A DNA stretch of 11,264 nt from an uncultured Helicobacter sp. (GTDB lineage: Bacteria; Campylobacterota; Campylobacteria; Campylobacterales; Helicobacteraceae), in assembly GCF_937906905.1 (NCBI RefSeq), contig NZ_CALERY010000026.1:1-11264 (forward strand), given 5' to 3'. Numbering within the stretch: the stretch's first letter is position 1; the number at the start of each line of letters is the position of its first letter. Shown here piece after piece: positions 1-6,442 of this stretch. A model generated the notes under the pieces. That model saw nothing but the letters and a program-made list of their open reading frames with translations. It had not been told where the DNA came from and made no database searches. The translations under genes and the position numbers were made by a program.

Positions 1-2
1 GC

Positions 3-68
3 AAAGCAGGACTTAGCTACAAAGACTTAAACCTCACAGCAAATCTTGGTGTGAGATATGTGTTTTAG
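3..68 (+). CDS. Outer-membrane beta-barrel protein, C-terminal end only
   Basis: Only the last 21 codons and the TAG stop lie in the window. The reading frame starting at base 3 gives a tail of alternating polar and hydrophobic residues (SYKDLNLTANLGVRYVF). It ends in Phe with aromatic Tyr at the third-last position, the classical BAM recognition signal of outer-membrane beta barrels. Helicobacter autotransporters and Hop/Hof-type porins end this way. The family cannot be decided from so short a piece. The gene converges on uup with about 21 bp between the stop codons and no evident terminator hairpin. Confidence 0.6.
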   Translation, partial: KAGLSYKDLNLTANLGVRYVF

Positions 69-89
69 GGGTTAGCGCCCATAAAGGGA

Positions 90-2111
90 TTATTGCAAAG
101 CCTCTCTCTTAGATTCTAGTGCGAAATACCGCTCTACACTAGATTCTAGCTCATTTTCTACATTTGCAAGCTCCTCTGCTAGTGCTACCACTCCGTGTTG
201 CGCGATACTCTCTTCATTGCCCAGTGCGCGCTCTAGCTCGGCTTTTCGCTGCTCGAGGTGCTCAATATGCTCTGGGAGCATATCTAGCTCGCGCTGCTCT
301 TTGTAGCTTAGCTTCTGGGGCTTTTTGGATTCTGTGTTAGCGGGCTTAGGTGCGCTGGGCTGCTGGGACTCCATAGCAGAATCCATTATAGATTCTGCTA
401 TGGTGGTGTGCAGCTGGGATTCTAGCTTGTCATACTCGCCTAGCTCCTCCATATATGCTAGATACTCGCTAAAGCTCTGCAGGCTTTCTTCTGTGCTTGG
501 TGTTTTTTTGTCGATTGGTTTGTGCAGGATTAGGAGCTTTTGGGCGAGCTTATCGACAAAATAGCGATCGTGGCTCACGAGCAGCAGCGCGCCGGGAAAT
601 GAGAGCAAATACTCTTCAAGGATATTGATTGTAGCGATATCTAAATCGTTTGTAGGCTCATCAAGGATTAGGCAGTCGTATTGCTTGGTAAATAGCAGGG
701 CAAGGCTCACGCGCGTTCTCTCCCCGCCACTTAATGCGCCAATCTTTTGTGTGAGCATGTCTTTTGGGAAGAGAAAGCTTTTGAGATAGCCATAGACATG
801 CATACTGCGCCCGCGAACCTCGATATGATCGCCACCATTTGGGCAAAATATTTCAATAAGGCTTTTGCTCTCATCAAGCTCGATTCTATGCTGGGCAAAA
901 TATCCAATCCTAAGCTCACCACGCTTGATGACTCCGCTTCTAGGCGACACTTCACCAAGAAATGCTTTCAGTAGGCTAGATTTCCCAGAACCATTGCGCC
1001 CGATGATAGCAATCCTATCACGCTGGAGTATGCGCAAATCACACTGCGTGATGAGAAGTTTTTCTCCCATGCTAAGCGAGAGATTCTCGCACTCGATAAT
1101 CATTTTTTGTGCGTTTTGACTCTGGGTGCGGTTGTGGTGCTTGCTCTCGCGTTCAAGCTCTAGGCGCATGGTGCGAATGATACTTGGGTTGCTTTTGGCT
1201 TTGGCGCGCAGGAGTTCTACGCGCTCTTTTCGCAGCACATTGCGTTTCCTGCGTGCCTGCACGCCTTTATGCAGCCACTCTTCCTCGGCTTTTAGGAGCT
1301 TTAGGAGCTTTTCGTGCTCCTTGGCGAGATTGGAGAGGGCGGCGGATTTTTGTGCGAGATAGTTTGTGTAGCCACCGCGATATTCGATGATTTTGCCAGA
1401 ATCTACTTCAAGGATTCTCTGCGCGCAGTTATCGATGAAATAGCGATCATGGCTTATGAAAAGCACGCTGGATTGGATCGCGGCGAGCTTGCGTTCCAAA
1501 AATGCCACAACTTCGACATCAAGGTGGTTTGTAGGCTCATCAAGGATATAGAGATCTGCTGGCTGCATGAGGATAGTCGCTAGCGCTAGGCGCTTTCGCT
1601 CGCCTCCACTTAGGCTGCCCACGGGTCTGTCTTGGAGATCAAGCAGCCAGAAATTTTCTAGCAGCTCTTGTGTGCGCTGGGCGATATCCCAGCCATCGAT
1701 ACTATCAAGCCGCGAGCTTAGTGCGCCTAGCTCATCAAGCAAGGCAGAGTCTCCAAGCGCACTAGATTCTGTCTTGCTTGAGCCAGAATCTAGCAAGGTG
1801 TGGATTTGCGCGATACGCGCATGGATTGCCTGGAGCTCTCTAAGCGAGTCTTGACAGACTTGGCGCACGCTCAAATCCGCGCGAAATTGTGGGTCTTGTG
1901 GGAGAATCTGGAGCTCCAAATCAGGCTTTTTGCTAAATTTTCCCTCATCGAGCTCAAGCTCTTGGGCTAGGAGCTTGAGTAGTGTGCTTTTGCCAGCGCC
2001 GTTTTTGCCGATGATTGCGAGTTTCTCGCCAGAATCTATAGCCAGGCTTACGGAGTCTAGGATTTTGCGCGCGCCAAAACTTTTGCTGGCTTGAAAAAGC
2101 GAGAGTAGCAT
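90..2111 (-). CDS. uup: ABC-F family ATPase, Uup-like
   Basis: This is a soluble protein of 673 residues with two ABC ATPase domains in one chain and no membrane segments, the ABC-F arrangement. Domain 1 has Walker A GKNGAGKS (35-42), signature LSGGE (167-171), Walker B plus D-loop ILDEPTNHLD (189-198) and switch His SHDR (220-223). Domain 2 has GRNGSGKSS (371-379), LSGGE (460-464), ILDEPTNDLD (482-491) and SHDR (513-516). The linker (about 258-330) is the charged helical region with the KGVQARRKRN motif typical of Uup. The C-terminus (about 600-673, LSYKEQRELD onward) matches the Uup coiled-coil DNA-binding domain. Family members act on ribosomes, and E. coli Uup also affects precise transposon excision. 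Residues 107-122 and 570-600 are low-complexity insertions rich in DS/ES. The start ATG overlaps the upstream gene's TAA by one base (TAATG) and has no Shine-Dalgarno, implying translational coupling. Confidence 0.88.
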   Translation of the reverse strand: MLLSLFQASKSFGARKILDSVSLAIDSGEKLAIIGKNGAGKSTLLKLLAQELELDEGKFSKKPDLELQILPQDPQFRADLSVRQVCQDSLRELQAIHARIAQIHTLLDSGSSKTESSALGDSALLDELGALSSRLDSIDGWDIAQRTQELLENFWLLDLQDRPVGSLSGGERKRLALATILMQPADLYILDEPTNHLDVEVVAFLERKLAAIQSSVLFISHDRYFIDNCAQRILEVDSGKIIEYRGGYTNYLAQKSAALSNLAKEHEKLLKLLKAEEEWLHKGVQARRKRNVLRKERVELLRAKAKSNPSIIRTMRLELERESKHHNRTQSQNAQKMIIECENLSLSMGEKLLITQCDLRILQRDRIAIIGRNGSGKSSLLKAFLGEVSPRSGVIKRGELRIGYFAQHRIELDESKSLIEIFCPNGGDHIEVRGRSMHVYGYLKSFLFPKDMLTQKIGALSGGERTRVSLALLFTKQYDCLILDEPTNDLDIATINILEEYLLSFPGALLLVSHDRYFVDKLAQKLLILHKPIDKKTPSTEESLQSFSEYLAYMEELGEYDKLESQLHTTIAESIMDSAMESQQPSAPKPANTESKKPQKLSYKEQRELDMLPEHIEHLEQRKAELERALGNEESIAQHGVVALAEELANVENELESSVERYFALESKREALQ
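371..403. repeat. Perfect 13-bp inverted repeat inside uup
   Basis: CCATAGCAGAATC (371-383) and GATTCTGCTATGG (391-403) are exact reverse complements separated by 7 bases. The element lies in the codons for the IAESIMDSAMES stretch, a non-conserved linker just before the C-terminal coiled coil of Uup. Both arms carry the GATTCT word that recurs across the window. Confidence 0.8.
1762..1793. repeat. 10-bp GATTCT inverted repeat inside uup
   Basis: CTAGATTCTG (1762-1771) and CAGAATCTAG (1784-1793) are exact reverse complements with a 12-base spacer. The repeat encodes the DSGSSKTESS insertion (about residues 108-117) in ATPase domain 1. The same two arms occur at 2595-2620 outside any gene. 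Confidence 0.75.
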
Positions 2112-2455
2112 TATTCGATCGCGCTTGTGGAATCTATGCTACTGCGTAGAAGATCTTGGGATTTTTGTAATGCTTCTTGCTGCTGTTTTAGGAGCTTTTC
2201 TTGGCTGGATTCTGGGGTGCTAGAGAGGGTGGGAGAGAGCGCGGACTGGGCGTTTGCTGAAGCACTAGGCACGACACCTGCTGGCATTTTGACAAACATA
2301 TCTTCGAAATTTTTCCCACCGCGTTTGTAGCGGATATAGACATCACCGCTTTGGGTGTTGTAGAGATAGGTGTCTTTGCCATCGCTAAACATCTGCCAAG
2401 AGGCAAAAAGACTGCTTGCAAGCACGCAAGGCGCGATTAGTGCGACTAATTTCAT
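2111..2455 (-). CDS. Small exported protein of unknown function
   Basis: I do not recognise a named family. The protein is about 114 residues. It has an N-terminal signal peptide (MKLVALIAPCVLASSLFAS), a short mature head (WQMFSDGKDTYLYNTQSGDVYIRYKRGGKNF) with a likely beta-strand pattern, then a Ser/Pro/Gln-rich tail with a possible short helix (QEKLLKQQQEALQKSQDLL). It is probably periplasmic. I prefer the ATG at 2455 over the in-frame ATG at 2473: AAGGA sits 7 bases upstream of the former, while the latter has no ribosome binding site. Its TAA stop overlaps the uup start, so the two genes form a coupled pair. A TACAAT box lies upstream at 2527-2532. Confidence 0.7.
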   Translation of the reverse strand: MKLVALIAPCVLASSLFASWQMFSDGKDTYLYNTQSGDVYIRYKRGGKNFEDMFVKMPAGVVPSASANAQSALSPTLSSTPESSQEKLLKQQQEALQKSQDLLRSSIDSTSAIE

Positions 2456-2526
2456 AACAAAATCCTTGCTCATAAATTTGAAAATTACATGATTTGTGCA
2501 AAGGGTGAAATCACAATATGGGCGTA

Positions 2527-2532
2527 ATTGTA
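2527..2532 (-). promoter_or_regulatory. Putative -10 box for the small exported gene and uup
   Basis: On the minus strand the sequence reads GCTACAATTA, with TACAAT as a sigma-70-type -10 element about 70 bases before the preferred start codon at 2455. There is no convincing -35 box, as is common in Helicobacter. Confidence 0.4.
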
Positions 2533-2594
2533 GCAGATTTGGATTCTAGTATTTGCTGGGTGGGTCAGGGAGAGTATGAGCTATACAGCATACC

Positions 2595-2620
2595 CTAGAT
2601 TCTGCTAGCACAGAATCTAG
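2595..2620. repeat. GATTCT palindrome downstream of cdtC
   Basis: CTAGATTCTG (2595-2604) and CAGAATCTAG (2611-2620) form a perfect 10-bp inverted repeat around the 6-base loop CTAGCA. A partly overlapping outer pair also exists: ACCCTAGATTCT from 2592 and AGAATCCAGGGT ending at 2635, with one mismatch. The element lies 42-67 bases past the cdtC stop, in a non-coding stretch. It could be the 3' hairpin of the cdt transcript, but no T-run follows on either strand, so intrinsic termination is not assured. Confidence 0.6.
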
Positions 2621-2661
2621 CGTAGAATCCAGGGTGTTTGCCCTAGCATGTGCCCCAAACT

Positions 2662-3198
2662 CTAGCGCGAGATCTTGGCTTCAAGCACAGGAGGTGTGAG
2701 AATCCACAGCCAGCGCAGATCGATAGGGGTGTTTTCTGCGCTGAAGCAAGGCTGGATTTTGAGATTTTGGGCGAGCTTTTTGCCACTAGATTCTACTGCG
2801 AGGCAGCCATCTGCCGCGATTGACTGGATTTGGAGTGCGCCACTTGAAGTAGGCAGGAGCGAGAAAAGCGTGCGATCATCGCCGTAGCGCACCGAGTCGC
2901 ATTCCCCTAGTGAAAACCAAAATCCATTGCTCATAAGGCATTTTTCTCCATCTCGCACATGGCGGAATTGCACCGCGCCAAAGGGGAATTTCCGTCCAAG
3001 ATAGCCAGGCAGGAGCACCTCGATCATGCTCCAGTTTGTTTCGTTATTTTTGCTATTGGCATAGAGAAGCTCGCCTGTGCTCATCGTGCGGATTGATACC
3101 ATAAGCCCATCGACTGGCGGGCGTTTTTTAGCGTGCATAGAGCTCACGCACACAAGCGCAAGTGCCACAATCATAAATGGATAAAACATCATTCTCAT
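2662..3198 (-). CDS. cdtC: Cytolethal distending toxin subunit C
   Basis: CdtC is a ricin-B-like lectin subunit that, with CdtA, binds the host cell and delivers CdtB. The protein has 178 residues, close to the usual 180-190. A signal peptide spans about residues 1-23 (FYPFMIVALALVCVSSMHA). The ricin-type fold follows, with the segment FPFGAVQFRHVRDGEKCLM (71-89) resembling the FPFGxVQF...CL region of Campylobacter and Helicobacter CdtC. Paired Cys residues (87/100 and 132/151) fit the beta-trefoil disulfides. The ATG at 3198 is 9 bases after the cdtB stop, and AGGGG overlapping that stop is a suitable ribosome binding site. It is the last gene of the cdtABC operon and shows no frame damage. 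Confidence 0.9.
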   Translation of the reverse strand: MRMMFYPFMIVALALVCVSSMHAKKRPPVDGLMVSIRTMSTGELLYANSKNNETNWSMIEVLLPGYLGRKFPFGAVQFRHVRDGEKCLMSNGFWFSLGECDSVRYGDDRTLFSLLPTSSGALQIQSIAADGCLAVESSGKKLAQNLKIQPCFSAENTPIDLRWLWILTPPVLEAKISR

Positions 3199-3207
3199 AC
3201 GCTGCCC

Positions 3208-4056
3208 CTACTTGCTAAAAATTAGCGGAATATAATTGGAATCAAACTGCAAACGCACATTTGTATAGCCTAGATAGGCTTTGATAGGCGGGATCTCGTA
3301 GGGGGTTTCTGCAGAATTTCCCCCGATAGCATAATCCAATGCGCCCCCATTTTTACTATTTATCTTCCTAGTGGCTATGGCTGGAGCGATGAGTGCGACA
3401 TGTTCTTGGAGCTTTGGAGGTAGCTGGGCTTGTAGGGCTTGGGGGGAGATATTAAAACTCCCAGTGATAAGCCAGTCAAGATTCTGGGCTTGTGGGTGCG
3501 CGGCGAAAAACTCATGTGTATTTAGGATATTTGGCAAGACATCAGCACCTTTAGCATGTTTAGAATCCATCGTAACAATCGCACTAGAATCCACCAATAC
3601 TCCAAGCATAGGCGAGCCAGACTTTTTCCCACCAGGCTTGATGATAAACACCTCATTGGCTCGGCGTTTGCTGATAATAGCGAGGTTGATATTTCTCATT
3701 GATGTATCCATACGCACAAAATAGATAAACACCCGATCCTGCCCTCTGCCCTGGTCCCATTGGTATTCTTGGATAGGGATTGTGGCAGCATAGGGCAGGG
3801 TGAAAGTGTTTAGGAATTTGACATTTGTGGGTAGCGCGCCGACTTCTTGTAGTGCCAGGATATCTACACCATTGCTGCCATTAAGTAGTGCGCGGATTGT
3901 GTTGTTCCATTTTTCTTCGATTGGCATTTGGAGATCGTCTAGGTTCCATGAGCCTACTTTGTATGCGCGCACATCTGCACTTGCTTGCCCAGCGAGCAGC
4001 CAGAATAGCAGTGGGAGAAACAAAAATCTGCATAGGCGAAATACTACTGATGTCAT
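3208..4056 (-). CDS. cdtB: Cytolethal distending toxin subunit B, with altered active site
   Basis: CdtB is the DNase-I/phosphatase-like subunit that enters host nuclei. The protein has 282 residues, slightly longer than the typical ~265-275, with a signal peptide (about 1-28, ending QASA). Family landmarks are clear: VGSWNLDD (35-41), DILALQEVG with the metal-binding Glu at 71, QGRGQDRVFIYF (102-113), INLAIISKRRANEV (123-136), DWLITGSFN (194-202) and ALDYAIGGN (239-247) with Asp241 kept. However, compared with Campylobacter/Helicobacter CdtB, the catalytic His position reads Asp164, the Asp of the GDFN motif is Ser200, and the C-terminal SDHFP motif reads SNYIP (Asp to Asn274, His to Tyr275). 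The frame is intact, so this looks like a full-length but probably catalytically impaired CdtB. AAGGAG lies 7 bases before the ATG, and cdtA ends 12 bases upstream. Confidence 0.88.
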   Translation of the reverse strand: MTSVVFRLCRFLFLPLLFWLLAGQASADVRAYKVGSWNLDDLQMPIEEKWNNTIRALLNGSNGVDILALQEVGALPTNVKFLNTFTLPYAATIPIQEYQWDQGRGQDRVFIYFVRMDTSMRNINLAIISKRRANEVFIIKPGGKKSGSPMLGVLVDSSAIVTMDSKHAKGADVLPNILNTHEFFAAHPQAQNLDWLITGSFNISPQALQAQLPPKLQEHVALIAPAIATRKINSKNGGALDYAIGGNSAETPYEIPPIKAYLGYTNVRLQFDSNYIPLIFSK

Positions 4057-4068
4057 GGGCTAGCTCCT

Positions 4069-4767
4069 TTATGGCTGGGTGATTGGGGTTGGCTTGAGAA
4101 ACGGAGGGACAAGGAACCACTGCTGCTCGGTATTGGCTACTTGCAGACATTTGCCAAGTGTTATGGGGGTGTTGGTCTTGGTGTGCATGCCTGTTTGTAA
4201 GCAAGATTGTGTGCTAGCACTTTGCAGGGCGATTGCACCATTATCCATAGGCAGTATGCGGAAAAACTGATTGGGATTATTTACATCGCAGGGGTAGTGG
4301 ATTACTCCGTGTCCATAGACATTGAGACAAGTGCGCGTGAGCTTATTGACAAAGCGCACAAATCCGTCGCTGATTGGCTGCACTATCCAGTTGAATCCAT
4401 CGCCGAAATTTGGATTTAATGCAGCAGAATGCGCCCAGACCCAGCTCGCAGGCGCACTAGACCAAACGCTAATCACCCCGCCACCTTGATTAAAAATCGC
4501 GACAAAATCCCTTGCATCACTTACAAGCGGGGCAAGTGGCTTGCCAGAAGGGTTTATGAGTGCAGGGATAGCCTGCTTGGCAGCGGGCTTGGGATTAAAG
4601 CCAATCCCCAGGGGATCATCGATGTTATCAGGGATAGAGTTTGCCACGCTTGCGCCGAGCGGATTTTGTGTGCGTTTAGCACAGCTTGAGAGAGAAAGAG
4701 ATAGTAGTGCCACTAGCGCCACGCCCAAAAGAGCATATACCTTGCTTGTTTGTAGTAAGCCAATCAC
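4069..4767 (-). CDS. cdtA: Cytolethal distending toxin subunit A, lipoprotein
   Basis: CdtA is a host-cell-binding ricin-B lectin subunit, anchored as a lipoprotein before assembly with CdtB and CdtC. A hydrophobic signal ends in a lipobox (LSLSSC), with Cys about residue 29. After it come NPLG and DDPLGIGFNP, as in Campylobacter CdtA, then an aromatic patch (SVWSSAPASWVWAHS) and the trefoil blocks TCLNVYGHGVIHYPCD, SCLQTG and EQQWFLVPPF. Length is about 232 residues, normal to slightly short. The longest frame opens at a GTG at 4773, but AAGGAG (4773-4778) ends on that codon. The in-frame GTG at 4767, 5 bases further on, has proper spacing, so I prefer it. First gene of the operon; a TATAAT box lies upstream at 4843-4848. 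Confidence 0.9.
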   Translation of the reverse strand: MIGLLQTSKVYALLGVALVALLSLSLSSCAKRTQNPLGASVANSIPDNIDDPLGIGFNPKPAAKQAIPALINPSGKPLAPLVSDARDFVAIFNQGGGVISVWSSAPASWVWAHSAALNPNFGDGFNWIVQPISDGFVRFVNKLTRTCLNVYGHGVIHYPCDVNNPNQFFRILPMDNGAIALQSASTQSCLQTGMHTKTNTPITLGKCLQVANTEQQWFLVPPFLKPTPITQP

Positions 4768-4842
4768 CCACACTCCTTTTGATAAAGAAATTTGTATAGA
4801 ATCTTAAAGGGTTCCCAAAATGAAGCAAAAAGCATGCCCGCC

Positions 4843-4848
4843 ATTATA
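4843..4848 (-). promoter_or_regulatory. Putative -10 box of the cdtABC promoter
   Basis: The minus strand reads GCTATAATGG, an exact TATAAT. Transcription would start near 4836, giving a leader of about 70 bases before cdtA. No good -35 box is visible. An imperfect dyad CCAAAA...TTTTGG (4870-4900) lies just upstream of the -10, where a regulator could bind. Confidence 0.6.
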
Positions 4849-4941
4849 GCGCGGATTCTTGTGGGCTTACCAAAATATCTGTGAGTCATCGAAGTTTTGG
4901 ATATGATTTTGCCTGCGCATAATTTGTTGAGCAGAATCTTG

Positions 4942-4959
4942 CTTGGTTAATTTACCAAG
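4942..4959. promoter_or_regulatory. Candidate operator dyad between cdtA and pstC
   Basis: CTTGGTTAA followed directly by TTTACCAAG is an 18-bp palindrome with one mismatched pair. It lies in the divergent intergenic region, about 40-57 bases upstream of the pstC -10 box and about 95 bases upstream of the cdt -10 box. The shape is that of a dimeric regulator site; the regulator is unknown. Confidence 0.35.
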
Positions 4960-4998
4960 ACTTTACAATGGGATAAAGCAGTTTTTACACGCAGTTTT

Positions 4999-5004
4999 TA
5001 TAAT
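4999..5004 (+). promoter_or_regulatory. Putative -10 box of pstC, with GTTTTTA direct repeat
   Basis: TTTTTATAATGCC contains an exact TATAAT, about 37 bases before the pstC ATG. GTTTTTA occurs twice (4981-4987 and 4994-5000), 13 bases apart, overlapping the -10. The second copy runs into the box. Pho boxes are direct repeats, but with about 11-base spacing, so this is only a weak candidate. AAGG (5031-5034) is the ribosome binding site. Confidence 0.5.
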
Positions 5005-5040
5005 GCCAGCTATCACTTATCCACACCACTAAGGCACATC

Positions 5041-6210
5041 ATGGCAGAATCCAAGCCCCATGTCAAAGCGCTAAAACTCAACAAACCTCTAAAATCCCCT
5101 AAAAAAACGCGCGTAAAAATCAATACGCAGTTTCATCTCGCCCAGCGCAATTACAAGCGTATCATCAAGCGTATCCGCACCTCTATGGATTCTGTGGATT
5201 CTGGCGTTTTGGAAGTGGATTTTGCCCATGGCGCAGAATCTAACCAGAATCTGTGGGAGCGCTTGCAGTCGTGGTGGAAGTCATGGCGCACACGCGTTAG
5301 CAAAGGCGCTCTAAATGCACTTATGACTATCCTGGAGCTACCTGTAAGGAGTGCGGCGCGCACGGCATTCTTGGAAGCTAGCATGGCGACACTTTTTGCA
5401 TTATGCGCGTTTTTGTGTGTTGTGGCGGTGCTTGCGATTTGTTTCTTTCTCTTTGGGAAGTCGATTCCTACGATTTGGCAAATTGGCGTGGGGGATTTTC
5501 TGCTAGGGCAGCAGTGGGCGCCTACGAGCGAGATTTTTGGAATTTTTCCTATGATTATTGGGAGTTTGCTTGTGAGTGTGCTTGCGGTGGTGCTTGGTGC
5601 TGGGGTAGGGGTGCTAAGTGCGGTGTATCTGGCATGTTTTGCAAATGCTACAATGCGTAGGGTTCTAACGCCTTGCGTGGAGCTGCTTGCGGGGATTCCA
5701 TCAATTGTATATGGGTTTTTTGGGCTTATCGTCATTGTGAGTTTCATTGATTTTTTCACACAGACTGGGGGTGTGGGGCTACTAAGTGCAAGTATCTTGC
5801 TGGCGATTATGATTTTACCCACGATTATTCTCATCTCTAAAACTAGCCTAGAATCTGTGCCTAAATCTTACTATGAGGGCGCAATCGCGCTTGGAGCTAC
5901 GCATGAGCGTGCAGTGTTTTTTATCGTGTTGCGAGCTGCCAAAAGTGGGATTCTAGCGAGTATTGTGCTTGGCATGGGGAGGGCGATTGGCGAGGCAATG
6001 GCAGTTATCATCGTCGCGGGTAACCAGCCAATCATTCCAGAATCTATAACCGATGGCGTGCGCACTCTTACGACAAATATCGTTATGGAGCTAGGCTATG
6101 CAGAAGGCTTGCACCGCGATGTGCTAATCGCCTGTGGTGTGGTGCTATTTGCCTTTATCTTGCTACTAAATTTAAGCTTCCGTGCATTTTCAAGGCGCGT
6201 GTCTTTTTAG
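5041..6210 (+). CDS. pstC: Phosphate ABC transporter permease PstC with N-terminal extension
   Basis: PstC is one of the two inner-membrane permeases of the high-affinity PstSCAB phosphate importer. The protein has 389 residues against about 300-320 usually. Six membrane helices are visible at about 117-137, 171-195, 213-235, 247-266, 304-328 and 361-380. The cytoplasmic EAA loop contacting PstB is YYEGAIALGATHERA (277-291), and family blocks VELLAGIPSIVYGFFGL (213-229), GRAIGEAMAVIIVAGN (313-328) and RTLTTNIVMELG (341-352) are well conserved. Residues 1-110 are an unusual basic, Lys/Arg-rich cytoplasmic extension with GATTCT-encoded DS/ES pairs. AAGG 6 bases before the first ATG supports this start, although Met115 would give a standard-length PstC. 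No pstA, pstB or pstS follows. An A7 run (5101-5107) lies in the extension. Confidence 0.88.
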   Translation: MAESKPHVKALKLNKPLKSPKKTRVKINTQFHLAQRNYKRIIKRIRTSMDSVDSGVLEVDFAHGAESNQNLWERLQSWWKSWRTRVSKGALNALMTILELPVRSAARTAFLEASMATLFALCAFLCVVAVLAICFFLFGKSIPTIWQIGVGDFLLGQQWAPTSEIFGIFPMIIGSLLVSVLAVVLGAGVGVLSAVYLACFANATMRRVLTPCVELLAGIPSIVYGFFGLIVIVSFIDFFTQTGGVGLLSASILLAIMILPTIILISKTSLESVPKSYYEGAIALGATHERAVFFIVLRAAKSGILASIVLGMGRAIGEAMAVIIVAGNQPIIPESITDGVRTLTTNIVMELGYAEGLHRDVLIACGVVLFAFILLLNLSFRAFSRRVSF

Positions 6211-6231
6211 GAGTTTGGACGCGTTTGTCTT

Positions 6232-6249
6232 GCGCACCTAAGCGTGCGC
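6232..6249. terminator. Hairpin after pstC, possible terminator
   Basis: GCGCAC (6232-6237) and GTGCGC (6244-6249) form a perfect 6-bp GC-rich stem with a 6-base loop, 22 bases past the pstC stop. No T-run follows on the plus strand, so it may be a transcript-end hairpin or incidental. It abuts the ATG of the small frame at 6251. Confidence 0.3.
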
Positions 6250-6250
6250 C

Positions 6251-6442
6251 ATGCCTCTGTTAAACTTCAGCAACCCTTGGAAGCATGCTAAATCCAGCCA
6301 TGAGCTAAAACAGGGCGAAAAATGGATCGTGGAAACCCAGAATCCAGCAAGGAAAATCGTAGTGGAGCTACCTGCAATCAGTGGTGATTGGGGTGATTTA
6401 CCGAGCTTGCCTATCGCAAAATCTCCTTATAGCTCCTTATAG
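6251..6442 (+). CDS. Possible small hypothetical protein or gene remnant
   Basis: An open frame of 63 codons lies between pstC and the convergent capA-like gene. I recognise no family. The translation is hydrophilic, with no signal peptide or membrane segment (for example HELKQGEKWIVETQNPARKI). There is no Shine-Dalgarno before the ATG, and the hairpin at 6232-6249 would occlude the region. Its last 16 bases overlap the 3' end of the capA-like gene, and its stop comes from a 10-bp tandem duplication. This stretch is where pstA would be expected, but the translation does not resemble PstA. It may be non-coding filler or a decayed fragment. Confidence 0.25.
   Translation: MPLLNFSNPWKHAKSSHELKQGEKWIVETQNPARKIVVELPAISGDWGDLPSLPIAKSPYSSL
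6423..6442. repeat. Tandem 10-bp duplication at the capA-like 3' end
   Basis: CTCCTTATAG occurs twice in direct tandem (6423-6432 and 6433-6442). On the minus strand this is CTATAAGGAG twice, and it supplies the TAA stop of the capA-like gene. On the plus strand it supplies the TAG of the small frame. Confidence 0.7.

Noticed and set aside
500..510. T7 run in uup as a phase-variation site
   Set aside because: Seven bases is short for a contingency tract and the gene is in frame, so slippage is possible but unsupported.
5151..5834. Long antisense open frame of 227 codons opposite pstC
   Set aside because: It is entirely opposite a well-conserved gene, and its translation has no recognisable motif. 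Such antisense frames are expected from GC-skewed codon use.
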